From Andeanibacterium sp036384795 (GTDB lineage Bacteria > Pseudomonadota > Alphaproteobacteria > Sphingomonadales > Sphingomonadaceae), in assembly GCA_036384795.1 (NCBI GenBank), contig DASVLP010000014.1, forward strand, positions 62,001-126,000: a stretch of 64,000 bases of DNA. Direction: 5' to 3'. A model generated the notes under the pieces. That model had not been told where the DNA came from. It did not search any database and saw only the letters and a list, made by a program, of their open reading frames with translations. A program made the translations under genes and the position numbers. Positions 52,827 to 60,960 of this stretch are shown one piece after another (position 1 is the stretch's first letter; every line of letters starts with the position of its first letter).

Positions 52827-53584
52827 GGCGCCTCTCCCGATTGCCACAGTCCGTCGAGAAACAGCTTGTCGCGCAAGGTGTCCATCGGATGCCAGAAGCC
52901 GTCGTGGCGATAACCGACCAGTTCGCCCTCGGCGGCGAGGGTTTCGAGCGGGCCTTTCTCCCACACCGTCTCCGGCCCTTCGATCAAGTCGAGCACGCTC
53001 GGATCGGCGACGAAGAACCCCCCGTTGATCTGCCCGCCGTCGCCGGCAGGCTTTTCGATGAACGCGGTGACCTGGTTGCCCTCGAACTGGAGCGAGCCGA
53101 ACCGGCCCGGCGGCGTGACCGAAGTGATGGTGGCGCGGCGGCCGTGCGATTGGTGGAATTGAACCAGTTGCGCGATGTCGATATCGGCGACCCCGTCGCC
53201 ATACGTCAGGCAGAACGGCTCCTCGGGATCGAGGTAGGAGCGGATCGCGGCGATGCGCCCGCCGGTCATCGTCTCGGGGCCGGTTTCCACCAGCGTGACC
53301 CGCCAGGGTTCGTTGCGGGTCTGGTGCACTTCCATTCCGTTGCCGTTGCGCAGATCGATCGTCACGTCGGCGGTGTGGAGGAAGTAGTTCGCGAAGAACT
53401 CCTTGATCAGATAGCCCTTGTAGCCGAGGCAGATCACGAAATCGTTGAACCCGGCGGCGGAGTAGATCTTCATGATGTGCCACAGGATCGGCATGCCGCC
53501 GATCTCGACCATCGGCTTGGGCTTGACCGCGGTCTCTTCGCCCAGCCGGCTGCCGAGGCCGCCCGCCAGAATTACGGTTTGCAT
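52811..53584 (-). CDS. rfbF: Glucose-1-phosphate cytidylyltransferase
   Basis: 257 residues. Makes CDP-glucose from glucose-1-phosphate and CTP. Start VILAGGLGSRLGEETAVKPK is the nucleotide-binding signature; GGMPILWHIMKIYS, CLTYGDGVADID and NGGFFV are typical of RfbF. Full length. Co-transcribed with rfbG. Its start lies only 23 bases from the start of the divergent membrane gene at 53608, so the promoters must overlap or lie within the coding regions. Confidence 0.94.
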   Translation of the reverse strand: MQTVILAGGLGSRLGEETAVKPKPMVEIGGMPILWHIMKIYSAAGFNDFVICLGYKGYLIKEFFANYFLHTADVTIDLRNGNGMEVHQTRNEPWRVTLVETGPETMTGGRIAAIRSYLDPEEPFCLTYGDGVADIDIAQLVQFHQSHGRRATITSVTPPGRFGSLQFEGNQVTAFIEKPAGDGGQINGGFFVADPSVLDLIEGPETVWEKGPLETLAAEGELVGYRHDGFWHPMDTLRDKLFLDGLWQSGEAPWKRW

Positions 53585-53607
53585 CGTTGCTCCACGTCTT
53601 TAGCCTC

Positions 53608-55260
53608 GTGAACAAGACGGAACCGGGCGCCGAAGCCCGCAACGCGAAAACGAGCGGAGCGGGCGAGCGGGCGCTGCTGTGCCTGATCCTGCTCGCGGCG
53701 ACGGCCCTGCGGCTCCACGGGATTGGCTTCGGCCTGCCCGCGCTCAACGATCCGGACGAGCCGCTGTTCCTGATGACCGCGCTCGACATGCTGCGCCACC
53801 ACACGCTGAACCCGCACTGGTTCGGACACCCCGGCACGATCACGCTGTATACTCTCGCGTTGACGATGGCGGGGACCGGCGCGGTCTATCTCGCGCTTGG
53901 CAAAGCCGCGGGGTTGGCCGGGCTTGCCGCCGCGGCCTATGCCGATCCGGGAATCGTGCTGCTGCCCGCGCGGGTGATGATCGCCGCCTGCGGGGTCGCG
54001 TGCGTGTGGCTGACCTGGCGGTTGGGCCGCAAGCTCGGCGGCCCTGGGGTGGGGCTGATCGGCGCGGCACTGCTCGCGGTGAACGCGATTCACGTCGAGC
54101 TGTCGCAGATCGTGCGCACCGACGTGCAGGCGAGCGTGTTCATGCTGCTGTGCGCGCTCGCCTCGGTCGATGTCCTGCGCGAGGGTCGGGCGCGCGACTG
54201 CGTGCTCGCCGGATTATTCGCGGGGCTCGCCTGCGCGACGAAGTGGCCTGCCGCGTTGATCCTGCTTGGGCCCCTGTGCGCGGTATTTTACCGCATGCGC
54301 GGCGGCCGCATCCGGCTGCTGCCGCCCGCCCTGCTGGGGTTCTCCGCGTTGGCGACGCTGCTGATTGCCTCGCCGTTCCTGGTGTTCGACTACCGCACGG
54401 TAATCGCCGATCTCACCGCCGAGGCGCGGCCCTACCACCCCGGCGGCACCGGGGGCGGCTTCGTCGCCAACGTCGGCTGGTACATCGGCCATCCATTGCT
54501 TTCCTCGCTCGGGCTTGCGGGACTGCTGCTGGCAGCGATCGGCCTTGCATGGCGCGTGCGGCGCGATCCGGCGTGGTCGGTTGCGGTGCTTCCCGGCGTA
54601 ATCGTGTTCTTCCTGCTGCTGGCCGATCAGTCGCTGCGCTGGGAGCGCTGGGTGGTGCCATTGCTGCCGTTCCTCTCGATCGCCGCGGGGCGGGCCCTGT
54701 GCGGGCTGGCGCAGGTCGCGGCCGACCGGTTCGATCGGCGAGCGCATTGGCTGGCCGCCGCGGTGCTCGCGGTGGTGCTGCTGCCGATGCTCGCAGTCAC
54801 GCATGCAAAAGCGGTCGAACGCGCGCATGACACCCGGCAAGTCGCTTCGGCGTGGATACGCGCCCATGTGCCGCCGGGCAGCAGCGTGCTGGTGGAAGAT
54901 GCCGCCTTTGACCTGCTGAACGGCCCGTGGAGCGTGCGCTTTCCCCTCGGCACCGCGGGTTGCGTCGATGCCCGCACGCTGCTCGGCGGGCGGGTGTCCT
55001 CGGCCAAAGTCCAGCACTTGCGCGGCAGTGCCCCGTCGGTCGACTTCGGCCATGTCGCGCAGGCGCACTTCGCGTCGTGCCGCACGGATTACGCGGTGTT
55101 CTCGCACCTTGCGCTCTACCAGCAGGATCCCGGCCATTACCCCGAAGTGCTCGCGCGGTATCAGCAATGGCTCGCTAAAGCGCGCGTGGTCGCGGTGCTG
55201 CGGCCGGTGCCGGGCAAGCGCGGCGGGCCGACGATCTATATCGCCGCGGCCATGCATTAG
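53608..55260 (+). CDS. GT-C family membrane glycosyltransferase (ArnT/PMT-like)
   Basis: 550 residues from GTG 53608 (TTG 53587 is possible). About eleven membrane segments. The first loop has LNDPDEPLFLMTALDMLRHH, the acidic pair expected at a GT-C active site, followed by HPGTITLY. A C-terminal soluble domain (about 420-550) begins SAWIRAHVPPGSSVLVED, as in many ArnT/PMT relatives. It probably transfers a sugar from a polyprenyl carrier to an envelope acceptor. It is divergent from rfbF and belongs to the same locus by position. Confidence 0.82.
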   Translation: MNKTEPGAEARNAKTSGAGERALLCLILLAATALRLHGIGFGLPALNDPDEPLFLMTALDMLRHHTLNPHWFGHPGTITLYTLALTMAGTGAVYLALGKAAGLAGLAAAAYADPGIVLLPARVMIAACGVACVWLTWRLGRKLGGPGVGLIGAALLAVNAIHVELSQIVRTDVQASVFMLLCALASVDVLREGRARDCVLAGLFAGLACATKWPAALILLGPLCAVFYRMRGGRIRLLPPALLGFSALATLLIASPFLVFDYRTVIADLTAEARPYHPGGTGGGFVANVGWYIGHPLLSSLGLAGLLLAAIGLAWRVRRDPAWSVAVLPGVIVFFLLLADQSLRWERWVVPLLPFLSIAAGRALCGLAQVAADRFDRRAHWLAAAVLAVVLLPMLAVTHAKAVERAHDTRQVASAWIRAHVPPGSSVLVEDAAFDLLNGPWSVRFPLGTAGCVDARTLLGGRVSSAKVQHLRGSAPSVDFGHVAQAHFASCRTDYAVFSHLALYQQDPGHYPEVLARYQQWLAKARVVAVLRPVPGKRGGPTIYIAAAMH

Positions 55261-55325
55261 CGGTTTGTGTGCACACGGGCGCCACCACCCTTGATTCCGG
55301 CACACCCCTTGCGCCAACAGCGCGC

Positions 55326-55961
55326 ATGGCCAGCAGCGACAATCTCACCCGCCGGGGGCTGATGCTTATCCTGTCATCGCCCTCGGGCGCGGGGAAGACC
55401 ACGATCTCGCGCCGGCTGCTCGCCGAGGAGCGCAACCTGCGAATGTCGGTTTCGGTCACCACCCGCCCGATGCGTCCGGGGGAGATCGAAGGGCAGGACT
55501 ATTTCTTCACCGACCGCCCGAGCTTCGACGCGATGGTGGCCGAGCATGCGTTCCTCGAATGGGCCGAGGTGTTCGGCAACAGCTACGGCACCCCCCGCGC
55601 GCACATTTCGGAGGGGCTCGACGCCGGGGAGGACTTCCTGTTCGACATCGACTGGCAAGGCGCGCAGCAACTTTCGCAGCGCGCGGGCAACGACGTCGTC
55701 TCGGTGTTCCTGTTGCCGCCCAGCATCGCCGAGCTCGAAGCGCGGCTGCGCGCCCGGCGTACCGACAGCGAGGAAGTGATCCTGGGCCGCATGGAGCGCG
55801 CCCGTGCCGAGATCAGCCATTGGGACGGCTACGATTACGTGGTGGTCAACGACGACGTCGAAGGCTGCTTCGCCAAAGTGAAAACCATCCTGGAGGCCGA
55901 ACGGCTGCGCCGCGCGCGCCAGACGGGCCTTATCGAATTCGTCCGCGACCTGACGCAGTAA
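55326..55961 (+). CDS. gmk: Guanylate kinase
   Basis: 211 residues. P-loop LSSPSGAGKTTISRRLL, then SVSVTTRPMRPGEIEGQDYFF (GMP-binding), EWAEVFGNSYGTP, and DIDWQGAQQL, as in bacterial Gmk. Phosphorylates GMP to GDP with ATP. Starts 65 bases after the membrane glycosyltransferase gene; a housekeeping gene and probably the edge of the polysaccharide locus. The frame extends upstream, but ATG 55326 gives the normal length. Confidence 0.95.
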   Translation: MASSDNLTRRGLMLILSSPSGAGKTTISRRLLAEERNLRMSVSVTTRPMRPGEIEGQDYFFTDRPSFDAMVAEHAFLEWAEVFGNSYGTPRAHISEGLDAGEDFLFDIDWQGAQQLSQRAGNDVVSVFLLPPSIAELEARLRARRTDSEEVILGRMERARAEISHWDGYDYVVVNDDVEGCFAKVKTILEAERLRRARQTGLIEFVRDLTQ

Positions 55962-56047
55962 TCCCTCATTCCTCAAAGGCCGATGGTTTCCACACAGGGT
56001 TAAGCATCGGGTTACGATTTGCGCGCTAAGCCTTTCCGAACAATCGC

Positions 56048-56953
56048 GTGGGATGGGCGCAAGGAATGGTTCACCGGCTGCAGACCGAATTTGCCCTGGA
56101 AGAGGGCGAGGCGCGCTACGTCGAGCGCCTGCGCAAGCTGGTCGCGAGCGGCTACCTCGATGCCGCCGACGGCATCCTGGTGACGGACCTTGCAAGCCTC
56201 GGTACCGATTTCGCCGCCCAATGCGCGGGCCTGCGCCGCACCGACGTCGCGTTGGCCGGCTGGGCCGAGCTGATCGACGCGATGGCGATGTTCGAAGGCG
56301 AGCCGATCAGCGGAATGACGCTCGGCCTGGCGAACGATCCAGACCTCAATTTCGAGAAAGGCGTACTGCACGCGCCGTACCTGCTGCTCGGCCTTTATAC
56401 CGACGAGGCGTTCGGCTGGTCCGCCGCGTCGCGGGAGGACATCTTAGCCGAATGCGGGGCGGAATGCCCGCGCTGGGCCGGCCGCGAGGAGGACATCGAA
56501 ATCTACCTCGAGATCGAGGGCCTCGACACCCTCAACACCGCGCTGATCCATCACAAGCACCGCTTCTTCCTGCGTGACGGGGCTCCCGACAAGGCGCCCC
56601 TGGGCTACGTCGAGTACGTGCTCGCCAGCTGGTTGCGGGCGCTGCGGTTCCACCAGGCCGCCGCCGCGCAGGTCGCGCTGCATGGTCTGCCCGGCGGAAT
56701 CCCGGTGGTGACCGGCACCGTCGACATGCGCCCCGAGGTCGCCACCGTGCATTTCCCCGAAAAGTCGCGCGACGTGGAACCGGTCCGCTTCGCCTCGCTG
56801 GTCGCCGCGACTCCGCGACGGACCGCCGAGGTCATCGAGTTCGAAGCACCCAATATCCGGCGGCAAATCGCAGTCGCGGCTGCCGTCGAGCCCGAGCCGG
56901 AGCCGGAAGCAGCGCGCCCCAGCCTGCTGCGGCGGATGTTCGGGCGCGGCTAG
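56048..56953 (+). CDS. Conserved-type hypothetical protein
   Basis: 301 residues from GTG 56048; ATG 56066 is the main alternative. Mostly soluble. Pattern VERLRKLVASGYLDAADGIL, ALAGWAELIDAMAMFEGEP, IEIYLEIEGLDTLNTALIHH, then a C-terminal Pro/Glu-rich tail and RRMFGRG. I recognise no domain. It lies alone between gmk and dapD, in the same direction. Confidence 0.75.
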   Translation: MGWAQGMVHRLQTEFALEEGEARYVERLRKLVASGYLDAADGILVTDLASLGTDFAAQCAGLRRTDVALAGWAELIDAMAMFEGEPISGMTLGLANDPDLNFEKGVLHAPYLLLGLYTDEAFGWSAASREDILAECGAECPRWAGREEDIEIYLEIEGLDTLNTALIHHKHRFFLRDGAPDKAPLGYVEYVLASWLRALRFHQAAAAQVALHGLPGGIPVVTGTVDMRPEVATVHFPEKSRDVEPVRFASLVAATPRRTAEVIEFEAPNIRRQIAVAAAVEPEPEPEAARPSLLRRMFGRG

Positions 56954-57151
56954 AACCCCTTCGACCACCGCACTACCGCGCCGCCGTCATTCGGCGCGGT
57001 TGCGTAATTGCCGCACCAGCACCGAGCGGCTGGTTCGAATGTCAACGTTCGCCCGTGGGCGGCGCGCTCGACCGGTCCGATCCGCCTTGCGACGCGCGAG
57101 CCGAGCGGTTACGCGCGCCCGGTTTGCTGTTCCCCCGAAGGAGAATCGTCC

Positions 57152-57991
57152 GTGTCCGCACAGCTTGAAGCCGCGATCGATGCCGCGTGGGAGCGGCGCG
57201 AGGGCGTGACCCCCGGCAGCGCCGACGTACGCGAAGTGGTCGAGGCGGCGATCGAACTGCTCGATTCGGGGCAGGTGCGCGTCGCCGAGCGCGAGAGCCA
57301 GGGCGTGTGGCGGGTCAACCAATGGCTCAAGAAGGCGGTGTTGCTGAGCTTCCGCCTGAACGACAACCTGGTGATGGACGGCGCCGGCGCGCCCGCGTTC
57401 GACAAAGTGCCCCTGAAGTTCGCCGGGTGGGGCGAGAACCGCTTCCGTGAGGCGGGCTTTCGCGTGGTGCCCGGCGCGGTCGCGCGGCGCGGCAGCTTCA
57501 TCGGCCGCGGTGCGGTGCTGATGCCGAGCTTCGTCAACATCGGGGCCTACGTTGGCGAAGGCACGATGGTCGACACCTGGGCGACCGTCGGCAGCTGCGC
57601 GCAGATCGGCAAAAACGTCCATATTTCGGGAGGTGCCGGCATCGGCGGGGTGCTCGAGCCGATCCAGGCCGGGCCGGTGATCATCGAGGACAACTGCTTC
57701 ATCGGCGCGCGCAGCGAAGTCGCCGAAGGCGTGGTGGTCGGCGAAGGCTCGGTGCTGTCGATGGGCGTCTTCATCGGCGCCTCGACCAAGATCGTCGACC
57801 GCGCGACCGGCGAAGTGCACCTGGGCCGGGTGCCGCCATACTCGGTGGTCGTGCCGGGATCGCTGCCCTCGTCGAAGGATCCGGCCGGCGCCGCGGCCCC
57901 TTCCCCGTCGCTCTATTGCGCGGTCATCGTGAAGACGGTCGACGCCCAGACGCGATCGAAGACCGGGATCAACGAGTTGCTGCGCGACTGA
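57152..57991 (+). CDS. dapD: 2,3,4,5-tetrahydropyridine-2,6-dicarboxylate N-succinyltransferase
   Basis: 279 residues from GTG 57152, with GAAGGAGA seven bases upstream. Third-stage enzyme of the succinylase route to lysine and diaminopimelate. Left-handed beta-helix hexapeptide repeats are clear: VLMPSFVNIGAYVGEGTMVD, ISGGAGIGGVLEPIQAGPVI, GVVVGEGSVLSMGVFIGAST. Length is normal. Cytoplasmic trimer by family. Confidence 0.95.
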   Translation: MSAQLEAAIDAAWERREGVTPGSADVREVVEAAIELLDSGQVRVAERESQGVWRVNQWLKKAVLLSFRLNDNLVMDGAGAPAFDKVPLKFAGWGENRFREAGFRVVPGAVARRGSFIGRGAVLMPSFVNIGAYVGEGTMVDTWATVGSCAQIGKNVHISGGAGIGGVLEPIQAGPVIIEDNCFIGARSEVAEGVVVGEGSVLSMGVFIGASTKIVDRATGEVHLGRVPPYSVVVPGSLPSSKDPAGAAAPSPSLYCAVIVKTVDAQTRSKTGINELLRD

Positions 57992-58080
57992 TCCGCTCCG
58001 CCCGCAGCGGAACCATGCGTCCCTTCGCCCGTAGATTCGCCACAGCCCTCGCGGGCGCAAGCGAAGGACGGAAAACCGCC

Positions 58081-58227
58081 ATGGAACGCAAAGGCGACGA
58101 AGTACACCTCGACACCACCGAGGTGCGGGCGGGCTCCACGCCGCATGTGACGCGCTGGGTGCTGCACCTCGGCGTCGCCGGCGTGGTCATCGCGTTCATC
58201 ATCGTGTGGCTCATCGTCGCGCACTAG
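58081..58227 (+). CDS. Small single-pass membrane protein
   Basis: 48 residues. A polar, acidic N-terminus (MERKGDEVHLDTTEVRAGST) is followed by one membrane segment (VLHLGVAGVVIAFIIVWLIV) and ends with AH. No strong ribosome-binding site other than AAAACCGCC region. Similar small tail-anchored proteins of unknown role occur in sphingomonads. Between dapD and the DUF1810 gene, same direction. Confidence 0.6.
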   Translation: MERKGDEVHLDTTEVRAGSTPHVTRWVLHLGVAGVVIAFIIVWLIVAH

Positions 58228-58243
58228 GGCCCCGCCCGGCCGC

Positions 58244-58684
58244 GTGAGCGCGATCCCGATGAACGCCGAGTCCCTCGACCGGTTCGTCGCCGCGCAAGAC
58301 ACGATCTATCCCCGCGCGCTCGCCGAATTGAAGGCGGGGATGAAGCGCAATCATTGGATGTGGTTCGTCTTCCCGCAGCTAGCCGGGCTCGGCCGGAGCG
58401 AAACCTCGCGCTATTACGCGATCGAAGGCGTTCACGAGGCGCAAGCCTATCTTGCCCATCCGCTGCTCGGCACGCGGCTTGCCGAGTGCACCGACGCGAT
58501 GCTCGGCTGGACCGGCAAGCGCGGCGCCGAGGCGATCCTTGGACCGGTCGATGCGCTGAAGTTCAAAAGCTCGATGACGTTGTTCGAGGCTGCCGGCGGC
58601 GGCGAGCGATTCGCCCGTGCGCTCGACGGATTCCACGCCGGCGAGCGCGATCCGGCGACGCTGAATCTGCTGAAGCGGCGATGA
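58244..58684 (+). CDS. DUF1810-family protein
   Basis: 146 residues from GTG 58244 (ATG 58259 possible). Typical DUF1810 marks are LDRFVAAQDTIYPRALAELK, RNHWMWFVFPQL-GLG-S, YYAIEGVHEAQAYLAHPLLG, and LKFKSSMTLFE. Family members are small soluble proteins sometimes linked to calpastatin-like or ADP-ribose-related contexts, but the function is unproven. Convergent with the dipeptidase gene. Confidence 0.9.
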   Translation: MSAIPMNAESLDRFVAAQDTIYPRALAELKAGMKRNHWMWFVFPQLAGLGRSETSRYYAIEGVHEAQAYLAHPLLGTRLAECTDAMLGWTGKRGAEAILGPVDALKFKSSMTLFEAAGGGERFARALDGFHAGERDPATLNLLKRR

Positions 58685-58690
58685 GCGGCA

Positions 58691-59965
58691 TCACTTCGCG
58701 CTTAGATCGGCTACCGGGTATTCGATTGGCGGATCGCCGCGATGCGCGGCCGCATACGCCTCTGCCGCGCGCAACACCCTGAGCATGTTGCCGCTCGAAA
58801 TCTTCTCCAGGTCGGCCTTCGTATAGCCGCGCCGGGCCAGCTCGGCGAACAGCCTGGGCCAGCCGGAGACGTCCTCCATCCCTGCCGGGCCGCTCGCCAT
58901 GCCGTCGTAATCGCCGCCGAGGCCGACATGGTCGATCCCGGCGACCGCGCGCAAGTGGTCGATATGGTCCGCCAGCTGCGAGATCGTCGCCTTGGGCGCG
59001 GGATGCGCGGCTTCCCACGTGGCGAGAGCGGCTTTGGCCTCGTCCGGCCGGCCCTCGAACAGCGCCTTCTCCCGCGCCTCTTCGGCCGAACGATCGGCGT
59101 TCCACTGGCGCAGCTCTTCCGACACGTAGCTCGGGTAGCCGACCGCCATCACGATCCCGCCGTTGTCCTTCAACCGCGCAAGCACTTCGTCCGGTACGTT
59201 GCGGCTGGCGCCGTCAACCGCGCGGGCGCCCGAGTGGCTGAAGATCACCGGTGCGCGCGAGGTGTCGAGCGCATCCATCATCGTGCCTTCGCTGACGTGC
59301 GCCAGGTCGACCAGCATCCCCAACCGGTTCATCTCGCGCACCACGTCGTTTCCGAAATCGGTCAGGCCGCCGTGTGCCGGATCGTCGGTCGCGCTGTCGG
59401 ACCACGGGGTGTTCTTGAAATGGGCCAAGGTGAGGTAACGCACCCCCAGCGCATAGAACTGCCGCAGCACGCCCAGGCTCGGGCCGATCGAGTGCCCGCC
59501 CTCGACTCCGATCAGCGACGCGACTTTGCCTGCTTTCATCGCCTGCGCGACCTGGTCTGCGCTGGTCGCGAACTGCATCTCGGCGGGATAACGGGCCACC
59601 AGCCGCTTGATCGTGTCGATCTGCTCGAGCGTTTCGCGCACCGCCTCGGGTTCGGGCAGGTCGGCCGAGACATAGGCGGACCAGAACTGCGCGCCGACGT
59701 GGCCCTTGCGCATCCGCGCGAGGTCGGTCTGCATCCCGCCCGTGCCGTAAGTGCCCGGTTTCGCATGGGTGGTGTCGCGAAAGTCGAAATCGGCGAGCAC
59801 ATCCCTGTAGCGATCGCGCAATTGTTCGGCGACGTCGTCATGCCCGTCCCACACCGGCGCTTCCTCGAGCGCCGCCTCAGCGACCTGCTCGGGAGTCATC
59901 GGCGCCGCGGCGGCCGCCGGCGCCGCGAGGCAGGGGATCAGCGCGAGGCAGAGCAGCGTCTTCAT
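58691..59965 (-). CDS. Membrane dipeptidase, M19 (renal dipeptidase) family
   Basis: 424 residues from ATG 59965 with AAGGGGG five bases upstream. Signal peptide ends near residue 21. Zinc-dependent TIM barrel of the amidohydrolase fold: VWDGHDDVAEQL (first His-x-Asp site), IGVEGGHSIG (bridging Glu), LVDLAHVSEGTMMD (His), FSHSGARA and HVGLGGDYDG. Cleaves dipeptides, including some with D-amino acids, in the periplasm. Single gene. Confidence 0.92.
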   Translation of the reverse strand: MKTLLCLALIPCLAAPAAAAAPMTPEQVAEAALEEAPVWDGHDDVAEQLRDRYRDVLADFDFRDTTHAKPGTYGTGGMQTDLARMRKGHVGAQFWSAYVSADLPEPEAVRETLEQIDTIKRLVARYPAEMQFATSADQVAQAMKAGKVASLIGVEGGHSIGPSLGVLRQFYALGVRYLTLAHFKNTPWSDSATDDPAHGGLTDFGNDVVREMNRLGMLVDLAHVSEGTMMDALDTSRAPVIFSHSGARAVDGASRNVPDEVLARLKDNGGIVMAVGYPSYVSEELRQWNADRSAEEAREKALFEGRPDEAKAALATWEAAHPAPKATISQLADHIDHLRAVAGIDHVGLGGDYDGMASGPAGMEDVSGWPRLFAELARRGYTKADLEKISSGNMLRVLRAAEAYAAAHRGDPPIEYPVADLSAK

Positions 59966-60136
59966 CAAATCCCCCTTCGTCGGCCTTTTCCGGCGTTAGC
60001 GGCAGCAGGCCGGGACGACCATCCCCGGGTGCAACAGGCCGAGGAAAGAAATCGGATGGACAGAAGTGCCTTTGCAGGCGTATTCGTGCTGCCGCTCAGC
60101 CAATAAGGGATGTTGAGCGAAATATAGGAAACGTCC

Positions 60137-60361
60137 ATGAGGAAAACAGCGTTGTTTCTTATGGTCGCTTCGGCCTCGATCGCTCTGGCGGGTTGCCAGA
60201 AGAAAGCGGACGAAACGACGACTACCACGACCGAGACGAGCACGGCTGCGACCGACACGGCGACCCCCGCGGCGACCGATACGGCTGCTCCCGCGGCAAC
60301 CGACACCAGCGCTTCGGCGACTCCGTCGGATACCGCCACGCCGGCTGCTCCCGCGACCTAA
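60137..60361 (+). CDS. Small lipoprotein with Thr/Ala/Pro-rich tail
   Basis: 74 residues. Signal peptide with lipobox LAGC (Cys at residue 20), then KKADE and a tail made almost only of T, A, D, P, E and S, with repeats such as AATDTATP and AATDTAAP. The DNA of the tail is repetitive too. Likely an unstructured surface or periplasmic lipoprotein. A strong terminator follows. Function unknown. Confidence 0.75.
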   Translation: MRKTALFLMVASASIALAGCQKKADETTTTTTETSTAATDTATPAATDTAAPAATDTSASATPSDTATPAAPAT

Positions 60362-60393
60362 GCGTAACGAGTTCAGTTAATCCAAACAGCGAG

Positions 60394-60428
60394 GGGCGCG
60401 CAGGCTTCATGCCTGCGCGCCCGTTTCG
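60394..60428 (+). terminator. Terminator hairpin
   Basis: GGGCGCGCAGGC (60394-60405) and GCCTGCGCGCCC (60411-60422) form a perfect 12-bp stem with a TTCAT loop, followed by GTTTCG. It ends the lipoprotein gene and may also serve the convergent VOC gene at 60450. Confidence 0.75.
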
Positions 60429-60449
60429 TAAGCGCGAACCGCACCCGAG

Positions 60450-60812
60450 CTAATCCGCGCCTTCTCCAGGCTGCGGGAAGAACAACTCGTTGCCGTCCGG
60501 ATCGCGCACGATCATCAGATCGTAGCCCCACCAACCTTGCTCCACCGGCGCCCCGCGCCGTGCGAACTCCGCGGCCAGCGCGTCGAACGTCGGCCGGTCC
60601 AGGCTCACGAACACGCGGCCGGTGCCTGTCCGCTCGGGTTGCTGGCAGTTGAGCAGCAGGGCGCAACCGTCGCGCGCGACGTTGGCCACAAGCGCCTGAC
60701 CGGCTTCCTCGTAGCGCTGGTCCTGCACGAAGCCGAGCTTCTCGACGTAAAACGCGCTCGCCCGGTCGACGTCCGTGACGAAGAATACCGGCCGCGAAAA
60801 CCATCCCGACAT
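60450..60812 (-). CDS. VOC-family protein (glyoxalase/bleomycin-resistance type)
   Basis: 120 residues from ATG 60812. Paired beta-alpha-beta-beta-beta modules with FFVTDVDRASAFYVEKLGF, GCALLLNCQQPE, GRVFVSLDRPTFDALAAEFA and IVRDPDGNELFF (terminal metal Glu). Could be a small lyase, isomerase or binding protein. It is divergent from the extradiol dioxygenase at 60961 across 148 bases; VOC folds also include type I extradiol enzymes, but this one is too short for a typical dioxygenase. Confidence 0.85.
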   Translation of the reverse strand: MSGWFSRPVFFVTDVDRASAFYVEKLGFVQDQRYEEAGQALVANVARDGCALLLNCQQPERTGTGRVFVSLDRPTFDALAAEFARRGAPVEQGWWGYDLMIVRDPDGNELFFPQPGEGAD

Positions 60813-60960
60813 GATGCCGCTCTCCCCGAGCCCATCCAAGTTCGCAATTCGCATCCCGTCAAGGACCGTTGGTGTTGCAGACGATATCGATCTGCTATTG
60901 CAGGCACGAAAGCTCCACCGCATAGGGCGCTGCGCCCATTGCCAGGGAAAAGAGGACATC

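Noticed and set aside
60240..60350. Repeats resembling a small direct-repeat array
   Set aside because: They are in frame inside the small lipoprotein gene and vary in sequence; low-complexity coding, not a CRISPR or regulatory array.
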